Positions 7,367 through 15,337 are shown, counted from the stretch's first letter. The stretch is DNA of 16,620 nucleotides from Massilia sp. UBA2604 (GCA_002339265.1 DDKG01000034.1:1-16620); one strand, 5' to 3'. Made by a program: numbers and translations. The notes: generated from the sequence alone by a model not told the origin.

Positions 7367-9490
7367 TCAGCAGCCGCACGGCGGCGGATCGAGCCGCACG
7401 TACAGGCAGTCCTCGAACTTGCAGGCCTGCGCCAGGATCTGGCGCGCATCGTTGATATCGGTCGCGCTGACCAGCACCCAGCCCGCGGGCAGTGCGGCCA
7501 GCGCGTTCAGGTCGCGCATCGCGCCTTTCTCGTACAGGAAGGCGTGCGATGCCGGCCCATCGGGCGTGATGGCGGTCGAGGACCCCACCACCGAGGCGGC
7601 ATTGTTCAGGCCCCAGGCGATGCCGTAGTTGCCGCCCAGCGAACCGAGGCTGGTCATGACCCCGCCCGCGTACAGGAAGGGCAGCTCCAGCTGATAACTG
7701 CCGTCGACCAGGATGCCGGTGTCGGCGATGCCGACCACCTCGCCGGCATCGTTGATGTCGTAGGCGCTGCTGTTCTTGCCGCCCAGCGTGCCTAGGCCGC
7801 GCATGACCTGGTCGCGATAGATGAAGGCGTGATAGTGCGGCACCGGAATCGCATCGTCGGCGAAGGTGGCGGTGCCGGCCACCTGGCCGTGGCGGTTGAT
7901 CGCAGCCGCGTCGTTCCAGGTGCCGCCGAACGTCGGAATCATGCGCGTGATGCCATTTGCCACGACGAAGGCGCGGCCCCGCTCACCCACCCCGAAGGCC
8001 GAATTGCCGGCGACGGCGCCGCTGTCGTTCAGACCGCGCGCCCAGTTGAAGCCCACCAGCACCCCGCGTCCGGCGTTGCGCAGGCCGGCCGGCGAAAACA
8101 CGTGGGCGGCATCGACGTATACCCCCGCCAGGTGGCCGTGGCCGTTGATCGCATAGGCGACCGAGCCCGGCGCCAGCGCGCCGTAGTCGCGCACGGTGGC
8201 GCCATCCCATACGGCCGCGGCGCCGTTGTAGCCCGCCACGTGGCCACGGCTGTTGATGGCGGTGGCGCTGAATTCAGCCGGGAGAAAGGTGACCCGGAAC
8301 AAACCCGGCTTGCCCTGGGGATGGTCGACCGCCTGTGCGGATGCCGGCGCGGCCAGCGGCACGGCCAGCAATGCGGGCCCGATCCAGCGCAAGCGCTCAC
8401 GCAAACGCTCATGCAGGCGCCGGCGCCCATGCCAGCCCAGCAGCGCCAGCCCTGCCCCCAGCATCGCCCAACTGGCCGGCTCGGGCACCGCCGTGACCAG
8501 GTCGAGCCGCACCGCACGGCAGTCGCCCAGCCCGTTGCAGGCCTGGGCCAGGATCTGGCCGGCATCGTTGACGTCGAACGCGTTCACCAGCTGCCAGTCG
8601 CCACGCTCGCCCACCAGCGCATTCAGGTCGAGCATGCCGCCGGCCCCGTACACGAAGGCGTGGTAGTCGAAGCCGCCCACGCTCTCGACGCCGGACAGGC
8701 CCACCACCAGCCCGGCGTTGTTGAGCGCATTGGCGCGCGCCGAGACGCCGCCCAGGGTGCCGAGGTCGATCATGCCGCCGTCATCGGGCGAGAACAGGAA
8801 GGGCCGCTCGTTGAAATTGTCGTCGAGCGTAGACCAGCCGGCGACGAAGCCGGCGTCGTTGATGTCGTTCGCCTCGCTGAACCAGCCGCCCAGCGAGCCG
8901 AGATCGTGCTGGACGCCGTCGCGGTAGACCGAGGCGGTGCGGCGCGGATCGGGCCAGTCGTCGCCGTCGCCGGCGCGGCTGGCGAAGCCGGCGATGTGGC
9001 CGCTGGCATTGATCGCATTGGCCACGCTGATCGCGCCGCCGAAGCTGCCCAGCTGGGTCACGACGCCCGACTGGTACAGGAAGGCGTAGGTCTCGGAAAA
9101 GCCGACCGCGCCGAAGCCGGCCACCTGACCGGCATCGTTGATGGCGGTGGCCCAGGTGCCGTAGGCCGGCGGCACGCTGAAGATCGAGAACGCGCCGCCG
9201 GCATACACGAAGGCGTCGCTGCCGATGCGGCCGACGATGGAACCGCCGTTGTTGATCGCCAGGCCTTCGCTGCCGGGCAGCAGCGAGCCCAGGTAGGTGG
9301 TGCCGCCCGTCGACCATACCGCCGCCCCGCCCTGCGCGGTGCCGACTACCCGTCCGGCGCCGTCGAGGCCGGCGGCGGTGAAATCCTGCGGCAGCCAGGT
9401 CATGCGGTAGAGCGGCTCCGCCATGGCCAGGCCCGGCAACATCAATATGACCAGCAACAATTTACTTAAGAAATGTTTGCGCAGGGACAT
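7367..9490 (-). CDS. Two-lobed HAF-repeat exported protein with internal PEP-CTERM signal
   Basis: A 707-residue protein with an N-terminal signal peptide (1-24, AMA|EP). Lobe 1 (25-334) is made of HAF-type repeats such as LGSLGGWFSEANDINDAGFVAG variants (by position, around 190-215). A complete PEP-CTERM sorting signal follows at 335-358: VPEPASW, a hydrophobic helix, then GRRR. Directly in frame comes an Arg-rich stretch, a second signal-peptide-like helix (369-385, ending APASA|QA), and lobe 2 (388-707), a paralogous HAF-repeat domain with matching beginning and end but no second PEP-CTERM. It therefore looks like two tandem duplicated genes joined in one frame. PEP-CTERM proteins are processed by exosortases and linked to exopolysaccharide producers. 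The start ATG 9490 has AAGGA at good spacing. The cellular role is unknown. Confidence 0.88.
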   Translation of the reverse strand: MSLRKHFLSKLLLVILMLPGLAMAEPLYRMTWLPQDFTAAGLDGAGRVVGTAQGGAAVWSTGGTTYLGSLLPGSEGLAINNGGSIVGRIGSDAFVYAGGAFSIFSVPPAYGTWATAINDAGQVAGFGAVGFSETYAFLYQSGVVTQLGSFGGAISVANAINASGHIAGFASRAGDGDDWPDPRRTASVYRDGVQHDLGSLGGWFSEANDINDAGFVAGWSTLDDNFNERPFLFSPDDGGMIDLGTLGGVSARANALNNAGLVVGLSGVESVGGFDYHAFVYGAGGMLDLNALVGERGDWQLVNAFDVNDAGQILAQACNGLGDCRAVRLDLVTAVPEPASWAMLGAGLALLGWHGRRRLHERLRERLRWIGPALLAVPLAAPASAQAVDHPQGKPGLFRVTFLPAEFSATAINSRGHVAGYNGAAAVWDGATVRDYGALAPGSVAYAINGHGHLAGVYVDAAHVFSPAGLRNAGRGVLVGFNWARGLNDSGAVAGNSAFGVGERGRAFVVANGITRMIPTFGGTWNDAAAINRHGQVAGTATFADDAIPVPHYHAFIYRDQVMRGLGTLGGKNSSAYDINDAGEVVGIADTGILVDGSYQLELPFLYAGGVMTSLGSLGGNYGIAWGLNNAASVVGSSTAITPDGPASHAFLYEKGAMRDLNALAALPAGWVLVSATDINDARQILAQACKFEDCLYVRLDPPPCGC

Positions 9491-9574
9491 GATCGATCCT
9501 TGGGAAGGCCGGTGAATCTCAACGATGTCGCAAACAAAGCGCGGCCGTTCTGCGCCAGCGCAGGCGCGTGCGGT

Positions 9575-9772
9575 TCAGGAGGCGGCCAGGCGGCCGGCCC
9601 CGAGCAGCAGTACCGCGGCCGCCAGCAGCAGCCAGGCGGGCGGATCGGAGGCGAGCAAGGGATCGGCGACGATGCAGGCGGAGGCGGGAATGGGCCCTGC
9701 CGGCGCGGGCGTGGCGGATGCGGCGCCGGACCACGTGGGCATGAGAATAATGGGAAGGACGTTTGAAGGCAT
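9575..9772 (-). CDS. Small candidate protein with hydrophobic C-terminus (hypothetical)
   Basis: A 65-residue open frame starting at ATG 9772, preceded by GGCGGAG about seven bases upstream. An ATG ten codons earlier (9802) has a poorly spaced Shine-Dalgarno. The N-terminus is hydrophobic (MPSNVLPIILMP), the middle is rich in Ala and Pro, and the end is DPPAW followed by a leucine/alanine membrane-like helix and GAGRLAAS. The tail loosely recalls the Pro-motif, helix and basic-end layout of PEP-CTERM signals but lacks the PEP core and the arginine cluster. It lies 84 bases upstream of the HAF-repeat gene on the same strand and could be co-transcribed. High-GC DNA gives chance frames easily, so this is tentative. 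Confidence 0.35.
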   Translation of the reverse strand: MPSNVLPIILMPTWSGAASATPAPAGPIPASACIVADPLLASDPPAWLLLAAAVLLLGAGRLAAS

Positions 9773-9850
9773 GATCGGCTCCGCCTGAAAAGCCTCGAGC
9801 ATCCCTCGCCGCCGCGTCGCGCGACGTGCGCCAGGTCATCCTTGCGCGCG

Positions 9851-9876
9851 AAAAAAAACCGGGGCGATGCCCCGGT
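9851..9876 (-). terminator. Rho-independent terminator of the FKBP lipoprotein gene
   Basis: Read on the - strand, ACCGGGGC (pairing bases 9869-9876 and 9858-9865) forms a perfect 8-base stem with a 3-base loop and runs directly into eight T residues (the A-run at 9851-9858 on the + strand). It lies 31 bases after the stop of the FKBP gene. The form is canonical. Confidence 0.93.
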
Positions 9877-9907
9877 CCAGTACGTCATTGACGCCGGCCT
9901 GGCCGGC

Positions 9908-10336
9908 TTACTCGACCTTGGTCAGGATGATTTCATACACCAGGCCCGAGTTCGCTGGAACCGGACCGTTGCCGGTCGCGCCATAGGCCTGATTGGCCGG
10001 GATCAGGACAGTGCGCTTGCCGCCGACCTTCATGCCGATCACACCCTGGTCGTAGCCGGGAATGACGGCGCCGCTGCCGACGACGTAAGGGCGCAGATTG
10101 CCCGATTCCAGACGCGTGCCCTTGAAGTCGGCGACCTTGTCGTTGTACAGCCACAGTGTGTACTGGGTGGTTACCGTCTTGCCGGTCACGGCTTCGGCGC
10201 CGGTACCCACCGTGTTGTCGGTCTTGGTCAGCGCCGCGGGGCTGCTGACGACAGGCTTGTCGTCGCCGCCACCGCCACAAGCGGTCAGGGCGAGCATGGC
10301 GGCAAAGGCAGCGATCAGGGGAAACTTCAGCTTCAT
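9908..10336 (-). CDS. FKBP-type peptidyl-prolyl cis-trans isomerase, lipoprotein
   Basis: A 142-residue protein with a lipoprotein signal: a charged start (MKLK), a hydrophobic core and lipobox LTAC with Cys20 as the predicted lipidation site, followed by a glycine-rich linker. The rest is a single FKBP domain (about 55-142), with the conserved PYVVGSGAVIPGYDQGVIGM block, KRTVLIPANQAYGATG and the terminal LVYEIILTKVE strand. Such enzymes speed proline isomerisation during folding; this one should act in the periplasm, tethered to a membrane. ATG 10336 is chosen over an ATG eight codons upstream because it begins the signal sequence and has GAGGA just before it. The gene ends at a strong terminator, so it is likely monocistronic or last in its transcript. 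Confidence 0.92.
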   Translation of the reverse strand: MKLKFPLIAAFAAMLALTACGGGGDDKPVVSSPAALTKTDNTVGTGAEAVTGKTVTTQYTLWLYNDKVADFKGTRLESGNLRPYVVGSGAVIPGYDQGVIGMKVGGKRTVLIPANQAYGATGNGPVPANSGLVYEIILTKVE

Positions 10337-10412
10337 GGGGTCCTCGACAGGGAAAGGCAAATAAGGTTGGTGTAACGAAACCTCGTACCTTATCGAATCA
10401 GTCCCATGAAAC

Positions 10413-10435
10413 TGTCTGGAATTTGTCTGATAATT
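10413..10435. repeat. Adjacent near-identical direct repeats upstream of the FKBP gene
   Basis: TGTCTGGAATT (10413-10423) is followed directly by TGTCTGATAATT (10424-10435), identical except for one substitution-plus-insertion. They lie 77-99 bases upstream of the FKBP start in an A+T-rich spacer (10337-10490) that must hold its promoter. They could be a two-site operator, or chance. Confidence 0.3.
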
Positions 10436-10490
10436 GTCGTGCCATCATCTGCAACGGACCTGCCTGGACGGCAGCGAGCTTCCGCGATGC

Positions 10491-11978
10491 TCAGCGACGC
10501 GATGCGATATCGAGCTGGTCGAGATAAAGTGCCAACGGACTGTACCAGTGTGTAGACGCGCTGAATGCTGGACTGAAGAGCGACCGCACAGCGCGCGGAA
10601 GGGCAAAGCGCTTGTTGATCAGCCGTGATGATGGACGCAGCAGCAGGCGCTTGGCTACCTGTCTGCCAAATTCTGCGTGAAGCAGCATGAAGTCTGGCAA
10701 ATCGGCTCGCTTTCCCTTGTCTTCATAGGGAAGTCCTGCGTGCGCGGGATATGCGCGACTTATTGTATCTGTATGGAAGGTATGATCGAGTAACATTTCT
10801 ACAGGCAGTCCCGTAAGAAAGTCGTAGAGATCATGATCCAGGAATGGCGCATACACCGTTGGCACATCTCCCAACAGGCCATAGGGTACCAAGGTAATCT
10901 CGCGTCGTGTACGGTTCCAGAAGAAGAACGATCCAACAGGATTTGGACTATCCAAATGAGTCTTTACTTCTTTCTCCAGATGGCTGACAGCTAGTTCCAA
11001 GCTTGTGCTGCGGTATAACTGCGGCGAGAGAAGATTGCTGAGTTTCCTCTCAGCTTTGCTAAGGAGCTGGGTTGCGATCTCTTTGGGAGAAGCGCTCTGG
11101 AATAATCGCAGGCGTTCCTCTGTCAGAAAAACGCTTTGAGAAAGAACATCTCCTGCAATACCGTCATAAACAACACGATCTCGCGCGCGGATATTGGATA
11201 CCGTCTCTAAATACCAAGCGTGTTCATCAGTGCAATAACTAGTCAAAAGATTTTTCGCCGCTTCCGCTGTGTAATACGAGCCGGATTGCGGAATAATTTC
11301 ATGCTTCAACCCGAATTCTTGCGTAAGCATGGTAGCAATGCGCGCATCTTCGTTTCCCCGTGGTGGGAAGTGTAGCGCGGTAATGCAGCGACTAGGCTTA
11401 TGCCCTTGACGGAGCAGTTCAAGCAAGATATGTCGCGAATCGCGTCCTCCGCTCAATGGCACAGCGAAATTCGCATCGGAGGGAGCGCGCCGGGTCATTG
11501 AACAGCGGAAAAGTTCGTCATAGGTGTCGAGTGCAGATGTGCGAGATTCGCCACGACTGGGGACGCCACGGGCCCTGGTCGCGCGTTCAAGACGTAACTC
11601 GCCATCCCACCTCAATGTTGCCGCTGGCGGCAGGGCGCGGATGTGGCGGAAAGGTGTATCGTCGCCGATAAAAAAACCGAGCCTGAAAAATACGGATAGT
11701 GCCGTTTCATCCAGTTCGGGACTTGCACCGGCGTTGAGAAGCTGATCGATGGACGAGGATATCGCGAATTCCCCGTCGCGTGAGTAATAAAAAACCGGGA
11801 ACATCCCATAGCGGTCATTGTGCGCGTTTAAGCATTTCCCATCCCACTTCCATTCGACGTAAATGCCGTCGGGATTACCCGATTCTCGTGCGATCTGGTG
11901 CCCAAGAGCACAATGCGCTTTTCCCCGAGCATCAAACCCTTCAGTCAGTCGTTTGACGTGGAAAAATGATTCGTTCAT
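10491..11978 (-). CDS. Asparagine-synthase-like (PP-loop) protein without N-terminal glutaminase cysteine
   Basis: A 495-residue protein of the asparagine synthase family. The ATP pyrophosphatase signature SGGRDS is at 176-181, and a second conserved nucleotide-binding stretch, YDGIAGD, lies around 268-275. Upstream, residues 41-65 (WKWDGK then NDRYGMFPVFYY) match the end of the Ntn amidotransferase domain. The protein starts MNESFF, with no Met-Cys, so it cannot use the usual cysteine nucleophile and the domain is about 45 residues shorter than normal. Relatives occur in exopolysaccharide and O-antigen clusters, where they may amidate sugar acids; the substrate here is unknown. The frame is open for 18 codons before the ATG with no standard start codon, and the ribosome binding site is weak, so the 5' end may be eroded. 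Base composition is clearly lower in G+C than the neighbours. Confidence 0.82.
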   Translation of the reverse strand: MNESFFHVKRLTEGFDARGKAHCALGHQIARESGNPDGIYVEWKWDGKCLNAHNDRYGMFPVFYYSRDGEFAISSSIDQLLNAGASPELDETALSVFFRLGFFIGDDTPFRHIRALPPAATLRWDGELRLERATRARGVPSRGESRTSALDTYDELFRCSMTRRAPSDANFAVPLSGGRDSRHILLELLRQGHKPSRCITALHFPPRGNEDARIATMLTQEFGLKHEIIPQSGSYYTAEAAKNLLTSYCTDEHAWYLETVSNIRARDRVVYDGIAGDVLSQSVFLTEERLRLFQSASPKEIATQLLSKAERKLSNLLSPQLYRSTSLELAVSHLEKEVKTHLDSPNPVGSFFFWNRTRREITLVPYGLLGDVPTVYAPFLDHDLYDFLTGLPVEMLLDHTFHTDTISRAYPAHAGLPYEDKGKRADLPDFMLLHAEFGRQVAKRLLLRPSSRLINKRFALPRAVRSLFSPAFSASTHWYSPLALYLDQLDIASRR

Positions 11979-12082
11979 TCCAATATCCAGTTCATGAAAA
12001 GATTGCTGCGCAAGTTCTATGTCACGATCCGCTCAATGATCCAATCTTGCGATGCCCGGTTGAGCCCGCTAAGGCAAGCTCA

Positions 12083-13015
12083 TTATTTCCGCGATGCTGC
12101 GTTTTTCAGATCATGTGCCTGATGCAAAAATCCGCGCGTGTGATGGTAGTGGAAGCGCGCCTTGAACTTGGCTTCACTATCACCACGCAACGTTGCCAAG
12201 GCAATTTGCAGCGCAAGACGCATTTTTTTCGTATATAGCCAGCGGGGTACGCCAAATAATGTGGGAAAATGCGACAGATCGCCGGTTTCCAGACATGTAC
12301 CGCGTCCTCCGCGGAAAGCGCGCCCCAGGCAAAACTCCTCGGTTAGCTGATGTGGACGAATAAAATGGTTGACGCGCGCATTGTTGCAGAACCAGGCTTT
12401 ATGGCCTGCGGCGACGACACGTTTATTGAATTCCGTCTCGCTACCCATAATATAGTTACCGCGGTTTGGTCCGACATTCGGGTTGAACCGGTGTCCGGCT
12501 TCGAACACATTGCGACGCACTGCCATATTCGGCCCCCATATGGCGCCAGGCTGAATCGGCCCGTCGCTGAAGTTGGTGATCGCGAACGCCAGCCCAAGTG
12601 GAACGTGACGCAGCACCCAGTCAGGTGGCGGCGCGCCCCAGTCGGGCAATATTGCACCTCCAAACAAGTCGTAGTCAGCGTTCTCCAGCATGCACGCCTG
12701 CATCGCTACAAGCCATTCGCGCTCAGGCGTGGCGTCATCGTCTGTCATCACGCACAACTCGGCGGCCGGGCGACGTTGCAGCGCCAGCTCAACGCCACGG
12801 TTGAGTGCTGCGTTCTTGCCGCTTCGCTCCTGACGGACGTACTCGATCGGCAATAATTTTGCATAAGATTCGACGATCGAGCGGGTCTCGTCATCGCTCC
12901 CATCATCCACCACGATGGCCGACCACCCACCTGCAGGTTGTGCAAGCTTCGCGTATCCTTCGAACACTTTTGGCAACGTCTTGGCCCCGTTGCACGTTGC
13001 CATAATAATGATCAT
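12083..13015 (-). CDS. Family 2 glycosyltransferase
   Basis: A 310-residue GT-A fold glycosyltransferase. The N-terminal nucleotide-sugar-binding motif is VVDDGSDD (35-42), the metal-binding DxD-type motif is TDDD (91-94), and the acceptor-side region includes GPNMAVRRNVF and MGSETEFNKRV (near 165-205). No membrane segments are seen, so it is probably cytosolic or membrane-associated and adds one sugar to a lipid-linked glycan; donor and acceptor are unknown. The start is uncertain. ATG 13015 overlaps the stop of an upstream remnant as ATGA, but AGGAG lies seven bases before the in-frame TTG at 13021, which would add Met-Ser. It precedes the asparagine-synthase-like gene by 104 bases on the same strand. 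G+C is lower than in the flanking core genes. Confidence 0.88.
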   Translation of the reverse strand: MIIIMATCNGAKTLPKVFEGYAKLAQPAGGWSAIVVDDGSDDETRSIVESYAKLLPIEYVRQERSGKNAALNRGVELALQRRPAAELCVMTDDDATPEREWLVAMQACMLENADYDLFGGAILPDWGAPPPDWVLRHVPLGLAFAITNFSDGPIQPGAIWGPNMAVRRNVFEAGHRFNPNVGPNRGNYIMGSETEFNKRVVAAGHKAWFCNNARVNHFIRPHQLTEEFCLGRAFRGGRGTCLETGDLSHFPTLFGVPRWLYTKKMRLALQIALATLRGDSEAKFKARFHYHHTRGFLHQAHDLKNAASRK

Positions 13016-13346
13016 GGACAAGATTTATCTCCTATAGTCACCTGAATCTTCGCGAGTGTGTTGCCTGGCCTGATTAGGTCAGCGACAAGTGGTTTGAAGA
13101 GGGGCCGTTCGACTTCAAGTCCAGAACACGGCAAGTACGTACAGACCAGATAACAGGCATCGCCGTACTCGACTGCTACCCGTCGAACCTGGCGAGTACT
13201 TCATACGCTTCTGCTTCACTCTCACGAACTTGATGCGTCAGGCATATGCCGTTTTGCACGACCATACCCAAAGGTCCCCTGACCATCGGTACAAAATTGT
13301 CAACAATCTTAGCATTTTTCGGCCATGCGATCTTTCCGGGAGAAAA
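13012..13346 (-). pseudogene. Frameshifted remnant of an unidentified gene upstream of the glycosyltransferase
   Basis: On the - strand one frame is open from 13346 to a TAG at 13176-13178 and reads like protein: it includes KNAKIVDNFVPMVRGPLG and ends EAYEVLARFDG. From 13176 a second frame continues (AVEYGDACYLVCTY, then ERPLFKPLVADLIRPGN) to TGA 13012-13014, which overlaps the glycosyltransferase ATG as ATGA. Joining the two needs one missing base (or two extra) at about 13177-13178 and yields a domain of roughly 110 residues. I do not recognise the family. The only ATG in the first frame is at 13286, so the 5' end also seems lost. The tight overlap suggests it was once the preceding gene of the same operon. 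A sequencing error or chance open frames are the alternatives. Confidence 0.45.
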
Positions 13347-13397
13347 TCATGACGCCTAGCCATTGGCCGGCCAAACACTAAGCGAACCCTGTAATCC

Positions 13398-15275
13398 TCA
13401 GATCTCGATCTGCGTCCCCAGCTCGATCACCCGGTTGCTGCGGATCTGGTAGTAGTCGGCCGCGCTGCGCGCATTGCGCGACATCGCCACATACAGGTGC
13501 TCGCGCCATGGCGCCATGCCGCCGCCCGGTCCCGAGATCACGGTTTGGCGCGCGATGAAGAACGAGGTCTCCATCATCTCGAACGACAGGCCGAGCGCGC
13601 CGCAGCGGTCGAGGATATCGGGGATGTCGGCCTCGTCCTTGAAGCCATAGTGGATGTTCAGCTGGTAGCAGTTATGGCCCAGGTCGACGATGTCGATCTG
13701 TTCGTCAAGCGCCACCCACGGTTCCTCGCGCATGTGCACGGTGAGGAATACCACCCGCTCATGCAGCACCTTGTTGTGCGACAGGTTGTGCAGCATCGCA
13801 TGCGGCACGCCGTCGCTCTCGCCGCGCAGGAAAATCGCGGTGCCCGGCACCCGCGTCGGCGGCGCCACGAACAGCGATTCCATGAAGGCGTCAAGCGGGA
13901 TCGCGTGCTTCTGCAGGTTCTCGAACACCAGCCCGCGGCCGCGGCGCCAGGTCAGCATCAGGGTCAGCAGCACACCGCCCATCAGCAGCGGGAACCAGCC
14001 ACCATGGAAGAGCTTGGTGGTCGTGGCCGAGAACAGCAGCAAGTCGATCACCAGGAAGCAGCCGGTCGCTCCCAGGCAGACCCACAGCGGCAGGCGCCAG
14101 CGGTAGCGGGTCACGAAGAAGGTGAGCACGGTGGTCATCATCATGGTCGCCGTGACCGCGATGCCGTAGGCGCCGGCCAGCTCGTCCGACGAGCCGAAGC
14201 CGACCACGGCGATCAGCACCACCGCCAGCTGCAGCCAGTTGACGGCCGGGATGTAGATCTGGCCGATCTCGCTTTCCGACGTGTGCAGGATGCGCATGCG
14301 CGGCAGCAGGCCGAGCGCGATCGCCTGCTTGGTCATCGAATACGTGCCCGAGATGGTCGCCTGGGAGGCGATCACGGCCGCCATGGTCGACAGGATCACC
14401 AGCGGGATCACGCTCCAGGTGCCGAGCTGGTGGTAAAACGGGTTTTCCACCGCGCCCGGCTCCACGATCAGCAGGCCGCCCTGGCCCAGGTAGTTCAGGG
14501 TCAGCGCCGGGTAGGCGATCAGGAACCAGGCCATGCGGATCGGCTTGGCGCCGAAGTGGCCCATGTCGGCGTACAGCGCCTCGGCGCCGGTGATCGCCAG
14601 CACCACCGCGCCCAGGGCGATGAAGGCCAGCAATTTATTGTCCAGCATGAAGTGGGCCGCATGCCAGGGATTGAGCGCGTTCAGGATTTCCGGCGAGCGG
14701 ACGATGTTGACGATGCCCATCGCGGCCAGCGCCAGGAACCAGACCAGCATCACGGGACCGAAGAAGCGGCCGATGCCGGCCGTGCCATGGCGCTGCACGC
14801 TGTAGAGAAGCACCAGCACCACCACCGCCAATGGCACCACATAGTGCGACATCCCAGGCGCCGCCACCTCGAGCCCCTCGATCGCGCCGAGCACCGAAAT
14901 CGCCGGCGTGATCACGCTGTCGCCATAGAACATGGTGGCGCCGATGACGCCGATGGCCAGCAGCGGGAAACTCCAGCGCGAGTGGCGCGGCACCGAGTTC
15001 GTCGCCAGCGCCATCAGCGCCATGATGCCGCCTTCGCCGCGATTGTGCGCCCGCAGCACCAGGGTCACGTACTTGAGCGACACGATGACCGTCAGCGCCC
15101 AAAAGATCAGGGAGATGACGCCAAGGATATTGGGAGTATTGAGGGGCAGACCGTGGGTATCGTCGAACACCGCGCGCAGCGTGTACAGGGGGCTGGTGCC
15201 GATGTCGCCGTAGACGATGCCGACCGCAGCCAGGGTGAGTGCGGCCAGGCTGCTCTTCTTGCTATCTGATGTCAA
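13398..15275 (-). CDS. kup: Low-affinity potassium transporter Kup
   Basis: A 625-residue inner-membrane K+ uptake protein of the KUP/HAK/KT family, driven by proton symport. About twelve hydrophobic segments occupy residues 10-450, followed by a hydrophilic cytoplasmic C-terminal domain. The family signature YGDIGTSPLY is at 22-31 in the first segment, and the glycine/glutamate-rich RGEGGIMAL follows segment 2. I chose TTG 15275 because it gives the family length (622 residues in E. coli) and starts with the usual short SDSKKSS lead. An earlier GTG at 15380 would add 35 residues and lies upstream of a good promoter match (15309-15337). The gene is divergent from rarD and ends just before the low-G+C islet. 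Confidence 0.93.
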   Translation of the reverse strand: MTSDSKKSSLAALTLAAVGIVYGDIGTSPLYTLRAVFDDTHGLPLNTPNILGVISLIFWALTVIVSLKYVTLVLRAHNRGEGGIMALMALATNSVPRHSRWSFPLLAIGVIGATMFYGDSVITPAISVLGAIEGLEVAAPGMSHYVVPLAVVVLVLLYSVQRHGTAGIGRFFGPVMLVWFLALAAMGIVNIVRSPEILNALNPWHAAHFMLDNKLLAFIALGAVVLAITGAEALYADMGHFGAKPIRMAWFLIAYPALTLNYLGQGGLLIVEPGAVENPFYHQLGTWSVIPLVILSTMAAVIASQATISGTYSMTKQAIALGLLPRMRILHTSESEIGQIYIPAVNWLQLAVVLIAVVGFGSSDELAGAYGIAVTATMMMTTVLTFFVTRYRWRLPLWVCLGATGCFLVIDLLLFSATTTKLFHGGWFPLLMGGVLLTLMLTWRRGRGLVFENLQKHAIPLDAFMESLFVAPPTRVPGTAIFLRGESDGVPHAMLHNLSHNKVLHERVVFLTVHMREEPWVALDEQIDIVDLGHNCYQLNIHYGFKDEADIPDILDRCGALGLSFEMMETSFFIARQTVISGPGGGMAPWREHLYVAMSRNARSAADYYQIRSNRVIELGTQIEI

Positions 15276-15308
15276 GATGTCACCATCGCTTTTGTATTGG
15301 TGCGGCGC

Positions 15309-15337
15309 ACCATAAAATAGTGGCTGGAAAAAAGCAA
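15309..15337 (-). promoter_or_regulatory. Predicted sigma70 promoter of kup
   Basis: On the - strand, TTGCTT (15332-15337) and TATGGT (15309-15314) are separated by exactly 17 bases in a locally A+T-rich stretch. Transcription would begin near 15302, leaving a leader of about 27 bases before the TTG start at 15275. This placement argues against translation starting at GTG 15380. Confidence 0.5.

Noticed and set aside
7829..9469. Open frame of 546 codons on the + strand opposite the HAF-repeat gene
   Set aside because: Low-complexity Val/Ala/Gly/His composition mirrors the repeats on the other strand; no ribosome binding site or family resemblance.
13363..13374. Perfect palindrome TTGGCCGGCCAA as a kup terminator
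   Set aside because: It lies 24 bases past the kup stop but has no loop and no T-tract; a 12-base palindrome alone is weak evidence.
13497..15269. Long open frame (590 codons) on the + strand opposite kup
   Set aside because: Its translation is dominated by His, Gln, Arg, Ala and Asp, the typical antisense shadow of a G+C-rich membrane protein gene; Kup on the other strand is unambiguous.
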